Source: Chloroflexota bacterium (GTDB lineage Bacteria; Chloroflexota; Anaerolineae; Aggregatilineales; Phototrophicaceae). Taken from it: a stretch of 46,805 bases of DNA. How positions within the stretch are numbered: position 1 is the stretch's first letter; each line of letters opens with the position of its first letter. Both the position numbers and the translations under genes were made by a program. The DNA lies in contig JAPPEU010000013.1 of assembly GCA_028875245.1 (NCBI GenBank), forward strand, positions 1 through 46,805, read 5' to 3'. Below the pieces are notes generated by a model. It saw only the letters and a list, made by a program, of their open reading frames with translations, was not told the origin of the DNA and made no database searches. Of the stretch, positions 8,752-17,528 are shown piece by piece.

Positions 8752-10752
8752 CTACAGGTCGCTCTCGAAGTACCACTGTTCAGGCATGAACATGACCCAT
8801 TGCCGGTAGCTGAAGCTCCACATGCCATCCGTATCGTTGGGCGGCGTGTTCTTCAAGGTGGTCTTGAAGAGCAGTGGCTGTGGCGGGCGCTGCACCGTGC
8901 CGATCTGGTACAAACCGCGGAAACTCATGTCATGGAACTGCTTGCCGATTTCAAGGTAAGACTCGGAGCCATAGGGCTGCTGCAGCCACAATTGGCTCAG
9001 GTCCCAAAGTTCCTTGATATCGTCCGGCGGTTCGCTGCCGCGTTCGCCGCCGCTGTTCAACCAGTCGGTCCATTCCTTGGAGCCGGAGCGCGCGCCCCAA
9101 TGCGGCCTGATATTGTTGATCGCGCCTGAGAACTCGCCGATGTCGACGATGTCCAGGCCCCAACCCGCGATATCATGCGCGCCCGTCCCACGGAGCTCAT
9201 TGTAGTAGCTGCGTTCGATCAACTTGAGCTGCGTTTTGACGCCGACCGCATTCCAGTAGGAGACGACGAGCTCGGCGATCTGCCCCCAAGCTTCTTCCGG
9301 CACGGCAACTTGCATATTGATGAACAGCGTCTCGCCATCGGGCCGCAGACGATTGCCATCGCCATCCCGTTGATCCAGGCCCATTTCGTCCAGCAAGGCA
9401 TTCGCCCGATCAGGATCATACTCAGCGAAGTAATCGGTCATCCAGGGTTCGTAGAAACTGGAATCAGGCGTTGGCGCCGATTGGGACGGCGTCGCCAAAC
9501 CGAAATAGATCAGCTCGTTGATTTCTGACCGGTTTATCGCCAGCGACATCGCCTGACGGAAGCGGACATCGTTGAAGATCTCGCGCATCGCCAGGTCGGG
9601 ATGGGTCAAGTTGAACATCATGCTGTATTCGTTGCCGCGATTATAGGTGACCAGCGCCGTGCGATAACCGCCCACCTCCTCATTCTCGCGGTAAGTCGGC
9701 ACGCTCAGGAGCTTGCCCCAGCCGAAGTGGCTGTATTCCCCGGCGATCGCCCGCAGGTCCTGCACTTGCAAGTCTTCAACGAGGATGCGCCGCAAGCCGT
9801 CGGTGTAGGGAAGCTGGTTGCCGGCGATATCCACCTTGAAGAAGTAGGGATTGCGCTCGAAGTATTTGTTGCCGAAGGAATCCTCGCTGGCGAAGATGAA
9901 GGTATTCAAGGTCGGGATGCCCACAACGGTATCGGTGGCGGTCGTGCCCGTATTGGTATTGGGACGCAGGCGCGCGTTCAGCAATTGCGCCCAGCCATCG
10001 AATCCAGCCTCGGCCGCCAGCTCATCCGCGTTCTCATTGTAATTGATATGGAATTGCTTGAAGTAATGAGCGGCGCGGAAGCCGCGATGGCGTGGATTGC
10101 TCGCCATGCGCACGATCATCGAAGGATGCGGCTGGGCGAAAGTGTAACGAAGCGTCGTCTCATCGATGATCTCCAGGTCCGGCTTCTCGTTGCCCGGCCG
10201 CCATTCACCCGGAATCCCGCCGGTGACATCTTCATTCCAAAGAACATCTTCAAACCAAAAGCGAAAATCTTCGCTCGTGAAGGGATGGCCATCCGACCAC
10301 TTGTGCCCTTCGCGCAAGTGAATTGTCAGTTGCGTCTGATCATCAGAAACTTCGTATGCCTTGGCGATATTGGGAATGATTGACTGCAAATCCGCATCAA
10401 TGGTGAAGAGCTTTTGCATGACCATTTCAGACACATCCCAGCCGCAGCAGGTCGGGCTGGTTGACGGTCCCGCCAGTTCGCCGCCGTAGCTGCCGATCGC
10501 GTCCAGCGGCTCAACAACCACAGGCTCGGCTGGTAAGCGCTCTTCCACCGGCGGCAGCTCACCCGCGGCCACGCGCTCCGCCAGCATGGGCGCCTCGCTG
10601 TACATGCCAAGCGTCGCCCCGGTCGCTTCTTCGTATGCCGCTGGCGAGCCGTACTGCTGTGGATATGTCTTTTCGCTGATGGCCTGCCCAAAAGCAGCGC
10701 CGCCCAAAACGAAGACAATCAAGAGCGCTAGAGAAAGCAATGACCTTTTCAT
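8752..10752 (-). CDS. Family 5 (Opp/Dpp-like) extracellular solute-binding protein, copy 1
   Basis: This 666-residue binding protein captures substrate outside the membrane for the ABC importer. Residues 1-23 are a signal peptide (basic MKR, hydrophobic core LLSLALLIVFVLGG, cleavage near AFGQA) without a lipobox cysteine. The mature part has the SBP family 5 landmarks: PTCCGWDV, LREGHKWSDG with the HPFTSEDF box, and a C-terminal RQWVMFMPEQWYFE shared with its paralogue. The start ATG (10752) has GAGGA 8-9 bp upstream. A longer frame to 10923 enters the mobile element and is rejected. The gene lies 76 bp upstream of the GH117 pair, and the 328-bp gap to the second binding protein is largely filled by the 154-bp insertion. 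Confidence 0.92.
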   Translation of the reverse strand: MKRSLLSLALLIVFVLGGAAFGQAISEKTYPQQYGSPAAYEEATGATLGMYSEAPMLAERVAAGELPPVEERLPAEPVVVEPLDAIGSYGGELAGPSTSPTCCGWDVSEMVMQKLFTIDADLQSIIPNIAKAYEVSDDQTQLTIHLREGHKWSDGHPFTSEDFRFWFEDVLWNEDVTGGIPGEWRPGNEKPDLEIIDETTLRYTFAQPHPSMIVRMASNPRHRGFRAAHYFKQFHINYNENADELAAEAGFDGWAQLLNARLRPNTNTGTTATDTVVGIPTLNTFIFASEDSFGNKYFERNPYFFKVDIAGNQLPYTDGLRRILVEDLQVQDLRAIAGEYSHFGWGKLLSVPTYRENEEVGGYRTALVTYNRGNEYSMMFNLTHPDLAMREIFNDVRFRQAMSLAINRSEINELIYFGLATPSQSAPTPDSSFYEPWMTDYFAEYDPDRANALLDEMGLDQRDGDGNRLRPDGETLFINMQVAVPEEAWGQIAELVVSYWNAVGVKTQLKLIERSYYNELRGTGAHDIAGWGLDIVDIGEFSGAINNIRPHWGARSGSKEWTDWLNSGGERGSEPPDDIKELWDLSQLWLQQPYGSESYLEIGKQFHDMSFRGLYQIGTVQRPPQPLLFKTTLKNTPPNDTDGMWSFSYRQWVMFMPEQWYFESDL

Positions 10753-10846
10753 TTTTGGATTCCTCGCTTGGTCAAAATATAAGGGGCTGGCAAATTCCGC
10801 CAGCCCCGCGGATTGTAACACAGCCGCTCGGCGGCGGCGAATAGAA

Positions 10847-11018
10847 TGAACCGCGGTAGTGTATCGAAGTCGGTGGAAATTCATTTTCACCACAAAGGAA
10901 AGAAGGACACAAAGAAATTGCATATAGTCTACGTTTCTCGGTGTCCTCGATTTTCTCGGTGTCCTCGGTGGTAAAGTTTTTTTGTTCCCACCGAAAGGGA
11001 TACACTTCCTGAACCGCG
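10847..11018. mobile_element. MITE-like insertion with terminal inverted repeats and 9-bp target duplication
   Basis: The element proper is 10856-11009 (154 bp). It is flanked by identical TGAACCGCG copies at 10847-10855 and 11010-11018. The ends are GTAGTGTATC and (reverse strand) GGAAGTGTATC. An inner imperfect inverted repeat runs through CGGTGGAAA and CCACCGAAAGG. The interior holds a tandem 17-bp unit (TTTCTCGGTGTCCTCGA) and no credible gene. It occupies the gap between two paralogous binding-protein genes; no other gene is seen in 10753-11080. Confidence 0.85.
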
Positions 11019-11080
11019 CTCACACAAAGAACAGGCCTGTTGCTTGCGCGAGCACGGTGCTTTGCCAAAAACGAGGCAGC

Positions 11081-13093
11081 CTACATGCCGCCACCCTCAA
11101 AGTACCACTGCTCGGGCATGAACATGACCCACTGGCGGTAGGTCCAGCTCCACTGCCCGGTGGTGTCGTTCGGCGGCGTGTTCTTCAAATCCGTCTTGAA
11201 GAGCAGCGGCTGCGGCGGGCGCTGAATCGTACCGATCTGATACAGGCCGCCCATAGACAAGCGATAGAATTCCTTGCCCAGTTCCAGCCATTCATCGGAG
11301 CCATAACTGGCATCGAGGAAGGCTTCGCCAGCCGCCCAGAGGTCTTTGATCTCCTGCGGCGGTTCTTCTCCGGTTTCGCCGTCGCTCTGCATCCACTGGC
11401 GCCAGAGATGGCCGGAAGCGCGCGCGCCCCAGTGCGGCCGCATGTTCGCGAGGCCGTTGGCGACTTCGCCGATATCGAGCATGTCAGTGCCCCAGGCGGC
11501 CATGTCCACCTGATTGCCGTCGCGCAATTCACGATACAAGCCGATCTCGATCAGTTTGTAACTGGTCTTGACCCCGACATCGTTCCAATACGATGCGATC
11601 AATTCGCCCATTTGACGCCAGGAGTCTTCCGGCACCGAGACCTGGAAGTTGATGAAGAGCGTCTCGCCATCGGGCCGCAGACGGAAGCCATCGCCATCGC
11701 GTTGGTCAAGGCCCATCTCGTCAAGCAGCTGATTGGCGAGATCGGGATCGTATTGCGCGTAGTAGCCGGGCATCCAGTCTTCGAAGAACAGCGACGAAGG
11801 CACGGGCGAATTCGCCGATGGATTCGCCAGGCCAAAGTAGACCAACTCGTTGAGCTCATCGCGGTTGATCGCCACTGACATCGCTTGGCGGAAGCGGATA
11901 TCCCAGAAGATCTCACGCAGTTCCAGGTTTGGCGTCGTGAAGTTGAACATGATCGAGTATTCGTTGCCGCGGCTGTATTCGGCCAGCGCCGTGCGATAAC
12001 CGCCCGCTTCTTCATTTTCCCGATAGGTCGGGAAGCTCAAAAGCGTGCCCCAGCCATAGTGGCTGTATTCGCCGGCGATGCCCTTCAGATCCTGCACTTG
12101 CAGGTCCTCGACCAGAATCCGGCGCAAGGTGTCCGTGTATGGCAGTTGATTGCCGGCGGTGTCCACCTTGAAGAAGTAGGCATTGCGCTCGTAGTACTTG
12201 TTGCCGAACGAGTCCTCGCGGACGAAGACGAAGGTATTCAACGTAGGCGAATAGGCGTCAGTCTCCGAGCCCAGGTTCCAGGTGAAGTTGTAGGGGCTCA
12301 TCTTGGCGTTGAACATCTGCACCCAGTCTTCAAAGCCGTTCTCTTCCGCCAGAGCGTTAGCGTCTTCGTTGTAGTCCAGGTGGAATTGCTTAAAGTAGTG
12401 CGCCGGGCGGAAGCCGCGATGGCCCACTTCGCTGCCGAGGGCGATGAGCAAAGTCGGGCGCGCCTCGGGATAGGTCATGCGGACGGTGGTTTCGTCGATG
12501 ATGTCGACTTGCGGCAATTCGCCATTCAGCACCCAGGGACCGCCGGGGTTTGCCGTCACATCAGAATTGCCGAGGATGTCCTCGAAGTAGAAGCGGAAAT
12601 CTTCCGTGGTGAATGGAGTGCCGTCCGACCATTTGTGGCCCTCGCGCAAGTGGAAGGTAAAGGTGGTCCAGTCATCCGAAACTTCGTAGGCGCGCGCGAC
12701 ATTCGGGATGATGCTTGTCAGGTCGGTGTCGATGGTGAGCAGTTTCTGCAGGCGCATCTCCAGGACATCCCAACCGCAGCAGGTCGGGTTGGTGGTCGGC
12801 CCGGCCAACTCGCCGCCATATTCGCCGATCGACTCAAGCGGCTGCACGACGGCAGGCTGGGCCGGGAGGCGCTCTTCAAGCGGCGGCAATTCACCGGCGG
12901 CGACTTGGTCCGCCAGCATCGGCGCTTCGCCCCACATGTCGATGGTATTGCCGGTCGCGGCGGCATACGCGTCCAAATCGGCGTATTGGAAGGGATAGAC
13001 CAGTTCGCCTTCGCTCATGTCTTGCGCGATGGCGATGCCTGAAAGCATGAGCGCGATCACAACAAGCAGGGTGGTAAACATATTGCGTTTCAT
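11081..13093 (-). CDS. Family 5 (Opp/Dpp-like) extracellular solute-binding protein, copy 2
   Basis: This 670-residue paralogue of the protein at 8752 has long identical stretches: ELPPLEERLPA, ELAGPTTNPTCCGWDV, LREGHKWSDG, and the same C-terminus FMPEQWYFE. Residues 1-23 form a signal peptide (MKRNMFTTLLVVIALMLSG, cleavage near IAIAQ). The ATG has GAGGA 8 bp upstream. It is the first of the two binding-protein genes on the minus strand and is preceded by a 26-bp block shared with the enolase-family promoter region, so it probably has its own regulated promoter. Having two similar receptors suggests that oligosaccharides of different length or sulfation feed one permease pair (inference). Confidence 0.92.
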   Translation of the reverse strand: MKRNMFTTLLVVIALMLSGIAIAQDMSEGELVYPFQYADLDAYAAATGNTIDMWGEAPMLADQVAAGELPPLEERLPAQPAVVQPLESIGEYGGELAGPTTNPTCCGWDVLEMRLQKLLTIDTDLTSIIPNVARAYEVSDDWTTFTFHLREGHKWSDGTPFTTEDFRFYFEDILGNSDVTANPGGPWVLNGELPQVDIIDETTVRMTYPEARPTLLIALGSEVGHRGFRPAHYFKQFHLDYNEDANALAEENGFEDWVQMFNAKMSPYNFTWNLGSETDAYSPTLNTFVFVREDSFGNKYYERNAYFFKVDTAGNQLPYTDTLRRILVEDLQVQDLKGIAGEYSHYGWGTLLSFPTYRENEEAGGYRTALAEYSRGNEYSIMFNFTTPNLELREIFWDIRFRQAMSVAINRDELNELVYFGLANPSANSPVPSSLFFEDWMPGYYAQYDPDLANQLLDEMGLDQRDGDGFRLRPDGETLFINFQVSVPEDSWRQMGELIASYWNDVGVKTSYKLIEIGLYRELRDGNQVDMAAWGTDMLDIGEVANGLANMRPHWGARASGHLWRQWMQSDGETGEEPPQEIKDLWAAGEAFLDASYGSDEWLELGKEFYRLSMGGLYQIGTIQRPPQPLLFKTDLKNTPPNDTTGQWSWTYRQWVMFMPEQWYFEGGGM

Positions 13094-13255
13094 GAGTGGA
13101 ATCCTCTCTTTAACTAGATATGTCTGTCCTTCATTGAATTGATGCCGTTATGCAATGCGCCTCCCTTCGAATACCTGCATCGGCATTTCGACTATTGACT
13201 GAGAGCGGGACCGCGCCGCTGATTGACGCCGGCGTAACTGTACTCGCAGCTCATG

Positions 13256-13281
13256 TTGTAAATTGTACATTGTTGACAATC
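13256..13281 (-). promoter_or_regulatory. Operator and likely promoter block upstream of binding protein copy 2
   Basis: The palindrome ATTGTTGACAAT (13269-13280) sits inside a 26-bp block that is 24/26 identical to 14534-14559 and lies in the same orientation to a minus-strand gene. A candidate minus-strand -10 (TACAAC, 13255-13260) lies at the block edge; the matching -35 is weak. The rest of 13094-13318 shows no gene. Confidence 0.55.
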
Positions 13282-13318
13282 CTATTGCCATAGTATAGCG
13301 CTTTGCTTGCGCCTGCGG

Positions 13319-14458
13319 CTAGTTTATTTCATGCGCCTGCAATCCCGCCCAATCGAATTGAACGCCGTGCCCGGGCGCGTCCGCCGCTCGCATGATCCCG
13401 TCTTTGAGCGTCGGCGGATTCTTGATGAAGCGCTCCAGGCCGAAGCTGTGCACCTCCAGGAATGAGGCATTCGGTATCGCCGCCAGCAAGTGCAGGTGCA
13501 GCTCATGCACGCCATGCGAAGTGACCGGCAAGTTATGCGCGTAGGCCAGCTTCGCCACGCGCATCCAATTCGTGATGCCGCCGATGTTTGAGACGTCGGG
13601 TTCGGGGAAGGCGATCCTGCCGTCTTCGATCGTGTGACGAAACTCATAAATCGTATGCAGGTTTTCCCCCGCGGCGATGGGCAGGCCGCCTTCTGACGCG
13701 ATCCGCGCCATGCCCTTGTAGTCATCGGGAATGGTGGGTTCTTCGAACCAGTAGATGTCATAATCGCGGAATTTGCGTGCCGCCTTGATGGCCCTTTCGA
13801 CCGAATAACGCATATTGGCGTCCACCATCAGCGGCATGTCGGGCCCAATACATTCCCGCACTGCTTTGACGCGCTCTACATCTTCGGACAGCCGGTCGCG
13901 CCCGACCTTGATCTTGATTGCGCGAAAGCCCTTCTGCAGGTTGCAGCGCGTCTGCTCGATCAGTTCATCAGGACCCAGCTGCAAGTCGATCCCGCCGGCG
14001 TAGGCGCGCGCCTCCCCCGAGCAGCCACCGAGCAGCTTCCAGAGCGGCAGGCTCTCTCGCTGGCCCTTCAAGTCCCAAAGCGCGATATCGACCGCGGACA
14101 TCGCGAAAGAGACTAAACCGCCCCGCCCGATGTAGTGGAGATGCCACCACATCCGCTCCCAAATCCCTTCGATGTCATTGGCGTCCGCGCCCAGCAGAAT
14201 CGGCTTCAGAGCGTCATCGACAAGCGAGCGGATAGCCGCGCCGCCAGAGCCGATGGTGTACGTGTAGCCTTGTCCTTTATGGCCGGTATCAGATTGGAGC
14301 TGGACCAGGACAACTTCAAAGTGCCTCATGACGCCGTGAGACGCATCCGTCATGGGATGAGCCAGAGGCAAGAGATAGTGCGTTGTTTCGATATCCGTGA
14401 TAATCACAGGGTTGCCGCCGCCGTTCTGGTGGTCATGATTAATAAGCTCGGTTATCAT
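13319..14458 (-). CDS. Enolase-superfamily (mandelate racemase subgroup) sugar-acid dehydratase or cycloisomerase
   Basis: The 379-residue enzyme would abstract the proton alpha to a carboxylate of a sugar acid, with Mg2+. Visible catalytic set: KIK base motif (Lys182, Lys184), metal ligands Asp213 (MVDAN), Glu239/240 (FEEP) and Glu265 (AAGEN), and the Asp288/His315 dyad (EPDVSNIGG, TSHGVHELHLHL). This is the mandelate racemase-type arrangement found in galactarate, fuconate and similar dehydratases and, as far as I recall, in 3,6-anhydrogalactonate cycloisomerases. The GH117 context favours the last activity, but the sequence cannot decide. The start is uncertain: ATG 14458 lacks a clear ribosome site, and a GTG near NPVIITDIE would fit the family length better. 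Confidence 0.85.
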   Translation of the reverse strand: MITELINHDHQNGGGNPVIITDIETTHYLLPLAHPMTDASHGVMRHFEVVLVQLQSDTGHKGQGYTYTIGSGGAAIRSLVDDALKPILLGADANDIEGIWERMWWHLHYIGRGGLVSFAMSAVDIALWDLKGQRESLPLWKLLGGCSGEARAYAGGIDLQLGPDELIEQTRCNLQKGFRAIKIKVGRDRLSEDVERVKAVRECIGPDMPLMVDANMRYSVERAIKAARKFRDYDIYWFEEPTIPDDYKGMARIASEGGLPIAAGENLHTIYEFRHTIEDGRIAFPEPDVSNIGGITNWMRVAKLAYAHNLPVTSHGVHELHLHLLAAIPNASFLEVHSFGLERFIKNPPTLKDGIMRAADAPGHGVQFDWAGLQAHEIN

Positions 14459-14533
14459 CGTGCCGGGCGGGGAGCGCAGCCCGCCCGCGCCTTACGGCGG
14501 ATAATAACGCATTTGCCAAAAATTTTCAAAAGA

Positions 14534-14579
14534 TTGTAAAGTGTGCATTGTTGACAATCTATGCTTGTGACGATAGAAT
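14534..14579. promoter_or_regulatory. Divergent control region: operator over the permease promoter -35
   Basis: The plus-strand promoter is TTGACA (14551-14556), 17 bp, TAGAAT (14574-14579), reading into the permease operon. The palindrome ATTGTTGACAAT (14547-14558) covers the -35 box. The block 14534-14559 is a 24/26 match to 13256-13281. It also contains a candidate minus-strand -10 TACAAT (14533-14538) for the enolase-family gene. A repressor bound here would block both directions. Confidence 0.7.
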
Positions 14580-14645
14580 CTGTGCATCTTCCCCCGTCCT
14601 TCACAGGGACTCTGATATGCGACAAGCCTGCTGCAGCGTGACCGG

Positions 14646-15641
14646 ATGAGAAGCTACATCTTTCAACGTCTGATCTATATGTTTTTCGTTTTCTGGCTGG
14701 TCTCCGTGGTCACCTTCGTCATCATCCAGTTGCCGCCGGGCGATTATCTGTCCACCTACATCAGCCGGCTGGAGCAAGCCGGTGAAGAACTGAGCGAGGA
14801 AGAAGCCTTAAACCTGCGCCGGCAATATGGCCTCGATCAGCCGCTTTTCGCCCGTTATCTAAAGTGGATCGGGCAAGTGCTGCAGGGAGAGTTTGGCTTT
14901 TCATTTGATTGGCAGAAACCGATCAGAGACATCATCGGCGAGCGCCTGGCGCTGACATTTACCATCGCTATCCTCAGCACCATTTTCACCTTCGCAGTCG
15001 CCATTCCAATAGGCATATACTCTGCCACGCACCAATATTCCATAGGCGATTATGTCGTATCCATTATCGGTTTCATCGGGCTGGCGATTCCGAATTTCAT
15101 GCTGGCGCTGATCATGCTGTACATAGCCTGGAAGAATTTCGGGCTTAATCTGACCGGTTTGTTCTCGCCGGAATATCTCGACGCGCCCTGGAACATGGCA
15201 AAGGTGGGCGATCTGCTGCTGCATCTGCCGATACCCATAATCGTGAACGGCACAGCTGGCACGGCCGGTTTGATTCGCGTCATGCGCGGTACGCTGCTTG
15301 ATGAACTGAACAAGCAATACGTAATTACGGCGCGCAGCAAGGGCGTTGCCGAAGTCAAGCTGCTCTTCAAGTACCCGGTCAGGGTCGCGCTCAACCCGAT
15401 CGTCAGCGGCTTGGCCTGGCTGTTCCCATCGCTTATTTCGGCCGGCACCATCACCGCCTGGGTGCTCGGGCTGCCGACCGCCGGTCCTATGCTGGTTCGC
15501 TCGTTGATCACGCAGGATACATTCTTGAGCGCCACGCTTCTAATGTTCGTCACGATTTTGACAGTGATCGGCACCACGGTCTCCGACATTTTGCTGGTGG
15601 TGGTTGATCCGCGCATTCGCATGGAGCGCGCGGCCAGTTAG
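14646..15641 (+). CDS. Opp/Dpp-type ABC importer permease, DppB-like
   Basis: The 331-residue inner-membrane permease has an N-terminal segment (YMFFVFWLVSVVTFVIIQLPPGD, the typical DppB start) and about five further membrane spans. The cytoplasmic coupling loop reads QYVITARSKGVAEVKLLFKYPVR (EAA-type), the surface that contacts the ATPases. It ends in the family DPRIRME motif. The ATG lies 67 bp downstream of the candidate -10, without a strong ribosome site. The DppC-like gene follows after 12 bp. The ATPase pair (490-2560) and binding proteins (8752-13093) are encoded elsewhere in the locus and probably complete the transporter. Confidence 0.92.
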   Translation: MRSYIFQRLIYMFFVFWLVSVVTFVIIQLPPGDYLSTYISRLEQAGEELSEEEALNLRRQYGLDQPLFARYLKWIGQVLQGEFGFSFDWQKPIRDIIGERLALTFTIAILSTIFTFAVAIPIGIYSATHQYSIGDYVVSIIGFIGLAIPNFMLALIMLYIAWKNFGLNLTGLFSPEYLDAPWNMAKVGDLLLHLPIPIIVNGTAGTAGLIRVMRGTLLDELNKQYVITARSKGVAEVKLLFKYPVRVALNPIVSGLAWLFPSLISAGTITAWVLGLPTAGPMLVRSLITQDTFLSATLLMFVTILTVIGTTVSDILLVVVDPRIRMERAAS

Positions 15642-15653
15642 TCGAGGAAGAAA

Positions 15654-16799
15654 ATGCTGCGCCGTTTTGACATTCGCCGGGCGAAGCCCAAAGAGCAAAG
15701 CGCTCAGCTTGACGAGAGCTACTATCTCGCGTCGCAGTGGCAGCTGATCTGGCGAAAGTTTCGGCGTCATCGGCTGGCGATGTTCTCGGCGCTGGCGATC
15801 ATCTTGCTGTACTCCATCGCGCTTTTCCCGGAGTTTTACTCCATCAACGATCACCATCAGCGTCATGTCAAGTATGCCAAAGCGCCGCCGCATACGATTT
15901 ACTTCATTGATGAAGCGGGCAATTTCCATTTGCGTCCCTTCATCTATGACATGACGCAAAAGCTCGATATGGAGACGCTGAAGCGCAATTATTCGGAAGA
16001 CCGGACGAAACGTTATCCCATTCGCTTCTTCGTCGAAGGGCTGCCTTATAGGCTGCTCGGGCTGATTGACACCAATATTCATCTGATCGGCGTGGACGAG
16101 CCCGGCGTCTTTTTTCCGTTCGGCACGGATGAATTGGGCCGCGATCTGTTTTCACGCACGATGCATGCGGCGCAAATTTCGCTGTCCATAGGCTTTCTGG
16201 GCATGGTAACGAGCTTCGTCCTCGGCTGTCTGATTGGCGGCGTCTCCGGTTATTTCGGCGGCTCTGTTGATTTGGTCGTGCAACGCGTGATCGAGTTTCT
16301 TGTTTCGATACCGCATATCCCCTTGATCATGGCGCTTTCGGCTGCCTTTCCGCCGGAATGGAGTTCCACCGAGGTTTACTTCGGCATCACCGTCGTCTTG
16401 GCTGTCGTCAGCTGGCCGCCGCTTGCGCGCGCTGTTCGCGGCAAGCTGCTGGAGCTGCGCGAGGCTGACTTTGTCATGGCGGCGCGCATATCCAACATGG
16501 GCGACATGGAGATCATTATCAAGCATTTGCTGCCGTCCTTCGCCAGCTTCCTCATCGTTGTGCTCAGTCTCGCGGTGCCCGGCATGATCCTGGCGGAGAC
16601 GGCCCTGAGTTTTCTGCAAATCGGCATCCGACCGCCGGCGGTCAGCTGGGGCGTGCTGCTCCAGGATGCCCAGAATATCCGCAGCCTCAGCCAGAGCCCC
16701 TGGCTGCTCATTCCCGGTCTATTCGTCATTGTCACCGTGCTTGCTTTCAATTTCCTCGGCGATGGCTTGCGCGATGCCGCCGATCCTTACAAGCAATAA
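15654..16799 (+). CDS. Opp/Dpp-type ABC importer permease, DppC-like with long periplasmic insert
   Basis: This second permease has 381 residues, longer than a usual DppC of about 300. The excess is an insert of some 100 residues after the first membrane span (starting YSINDHHQRHVKY and ending near LIGVDEPGVFFPFGTDELGRD), probably outside the membrane and possibly a dock for the large binding proteins. The coupling loop LREADFVMAARISNMGDMEIIIKHLLP is the EAA motif. GTDELGRDLFSR is the classic DppC sequence before span 2. GAGGA lies 6 bp upstream of the ATG. It is the second gene of the operon that also carries the regulator and dehydrogenases. Confidence 0.92.
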   Translation: MLRRFDIRRAKPKEQSAQLDESYYLASQWQLIWRKFRRHRLAMFSALAIILLYSIALFPEFYSINDHHQRHVKYAKAPPHTIYFIDEAGNFHLRPFIYDMTQKLDMETLKRNYSEDRTKRYPIRFFVEGLPYRLLGLIDTNIHLIGVDEPGVFFPFGTDELGRDLFSRTMHAAQISLSIGFLGMVTSFVLGCLIGGVSGYFGGSVDLVVQRVIEFLVSIPHIPLIMALSAAFPPEWSSTEVYFGITVVLAVVSWPPLARAVRGKLLELREADFVMAARISNMGDMEIIIKHLLPSFASFLIVVLSLAVPGMILAETALSFLQIGIRPPAVSWGVLLQDAQNIRSLSQSPWLLIPGLFVIVTVLAFNFLGDGLRDAADPYKQ

Positions 16800-16894
16800 T
16801 CAGCCACTGATTTGAGACGCAGCGGGGCTGCGCCCGCACAGTTATGCGATTTTGAAAACGTCAACGCATACCCAACCTGAGAGAGACAGAGCAG

Positions 16895-17503
16895 ATGCCG
16901 GCATTTGAGATATTTCGTACACTTCCGGAGCAGATCGCCGCTCGTTTGCGCCAGGACATACTCGCGGGCCAGCTGCAGCCCGGCGCCCCCTTGCGCGAGG
17001 TTGACCTGTCGGAACGCTTCGGCGTCAGTCGCGGACCGGTGCGCGAGGCTTTCCGTCAGTTGACGCAGCAGGGCCTGCTTGTCTTGGAGCCGAACAAAGG
17101 CGTGCGCGTGGCGCAAAACCCAAGCGTCGAAGTGCGCCCGCTCGTCGTTCAATTGCGGCGAACGATTGAAGTTTTTGTGCTCGACAGCATCTTTGACCGC
17201 ATCACCGAGGCTGACATTGAGGTCTGGGATGAGATCCTGCGAGACATCAAGACGGCCTGCGAAGAGAACGATCTCAATTCGCTGACCGATAACGACCTGC
17301 GCTTTCACCAGGCGATCATCCAAAGCCACGATGACAAGGACCTGTTCACGCTTTGGCAGCCGATCGCGATGCGCATGATGATGCAATACAATCGGCTGGA
17401 TGACATCATGGACAGCTACCGGGAGCACAGACGCATCCTGGAGGAGATTCGCGCCGGCGACAAGGCGGCGGCGATTGAAGCGCTGTCGACCAATATCCAA
17501 TAG
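16895..17503 (+). CDS. GntR-family transcriptional regulator, FCD subfamily
   Basis: The 202-residue repressor has a winged helix at residues 5-70 (LREVDLSERFGVSRGPVREAFRQLTQQGLL, the GntR signature) and an all-helical FCD effector domain (about 80-202). FCD domains bind a carboxylate ligand through a metal held by Asp and His residues. DLRFH and EHRRI supply the first ligands, but the usual final His (in an AHI-type end) is Asn here (STNIQ), and the protein stops right there, shorter than most family members. It lies 95 bp after the permeases. FCD regulators commonly bind TnGTnnnACnA-type palindromes, matching the four sites found in this locus, so it is the likely local repressor, released by a sugar acid (inference). 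Confidence 0.88.
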   Translation: MPAFEIFRTLPEQIAARLRQDILAGQLQPGAPLREVDLSERFGVSRGPVREAFRQLTQQGLLVLEPNKGVRVAQNPSVEVRPLVVQLRRTIEVFVLDSIFDRITEADIEVWDEILRDIKTACEENDLNSLTDNDLRFHQAIIQSHDDKDLFTLWQPIAMRMMMQYNRLDDIMDSYREHRRILEEIRAGDKAAAIEALSTNIQ

Positions 17504-17528
17504 TGCCATGCGAGATATCGTGGCAATG

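Noticed and set aside
10753..10923. N-terminal extension of the binding protein beginning MQFLCVLLSFVVKMNF
   Set aside because: The extension is encoded by the mobile element; the same peptide appears at 20723-20923. The real start is the signal peptide ATG at 10752.
10868..10992. CRISPR-like or tandem repeat suspicion from TTTCTCGGTGTCCTCG units
   Set aside because: Only two adjacent 17-bp units inside the mobile element, no spacers and no cas genes.
11885..13042. 385-residue plus-strand frame opposite the binding protein gene
   Set aside because: Antisense shadow caused by high GC; the minus-strand frame has a signal peptide, motifs and a ribosome site.
16848..16872. Inverted repeat TATGCG...CGCATA before gntR as an operator
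   Set aside because: Only 6-bp arms with a long gap and no resemblance to the four locus palindromes.
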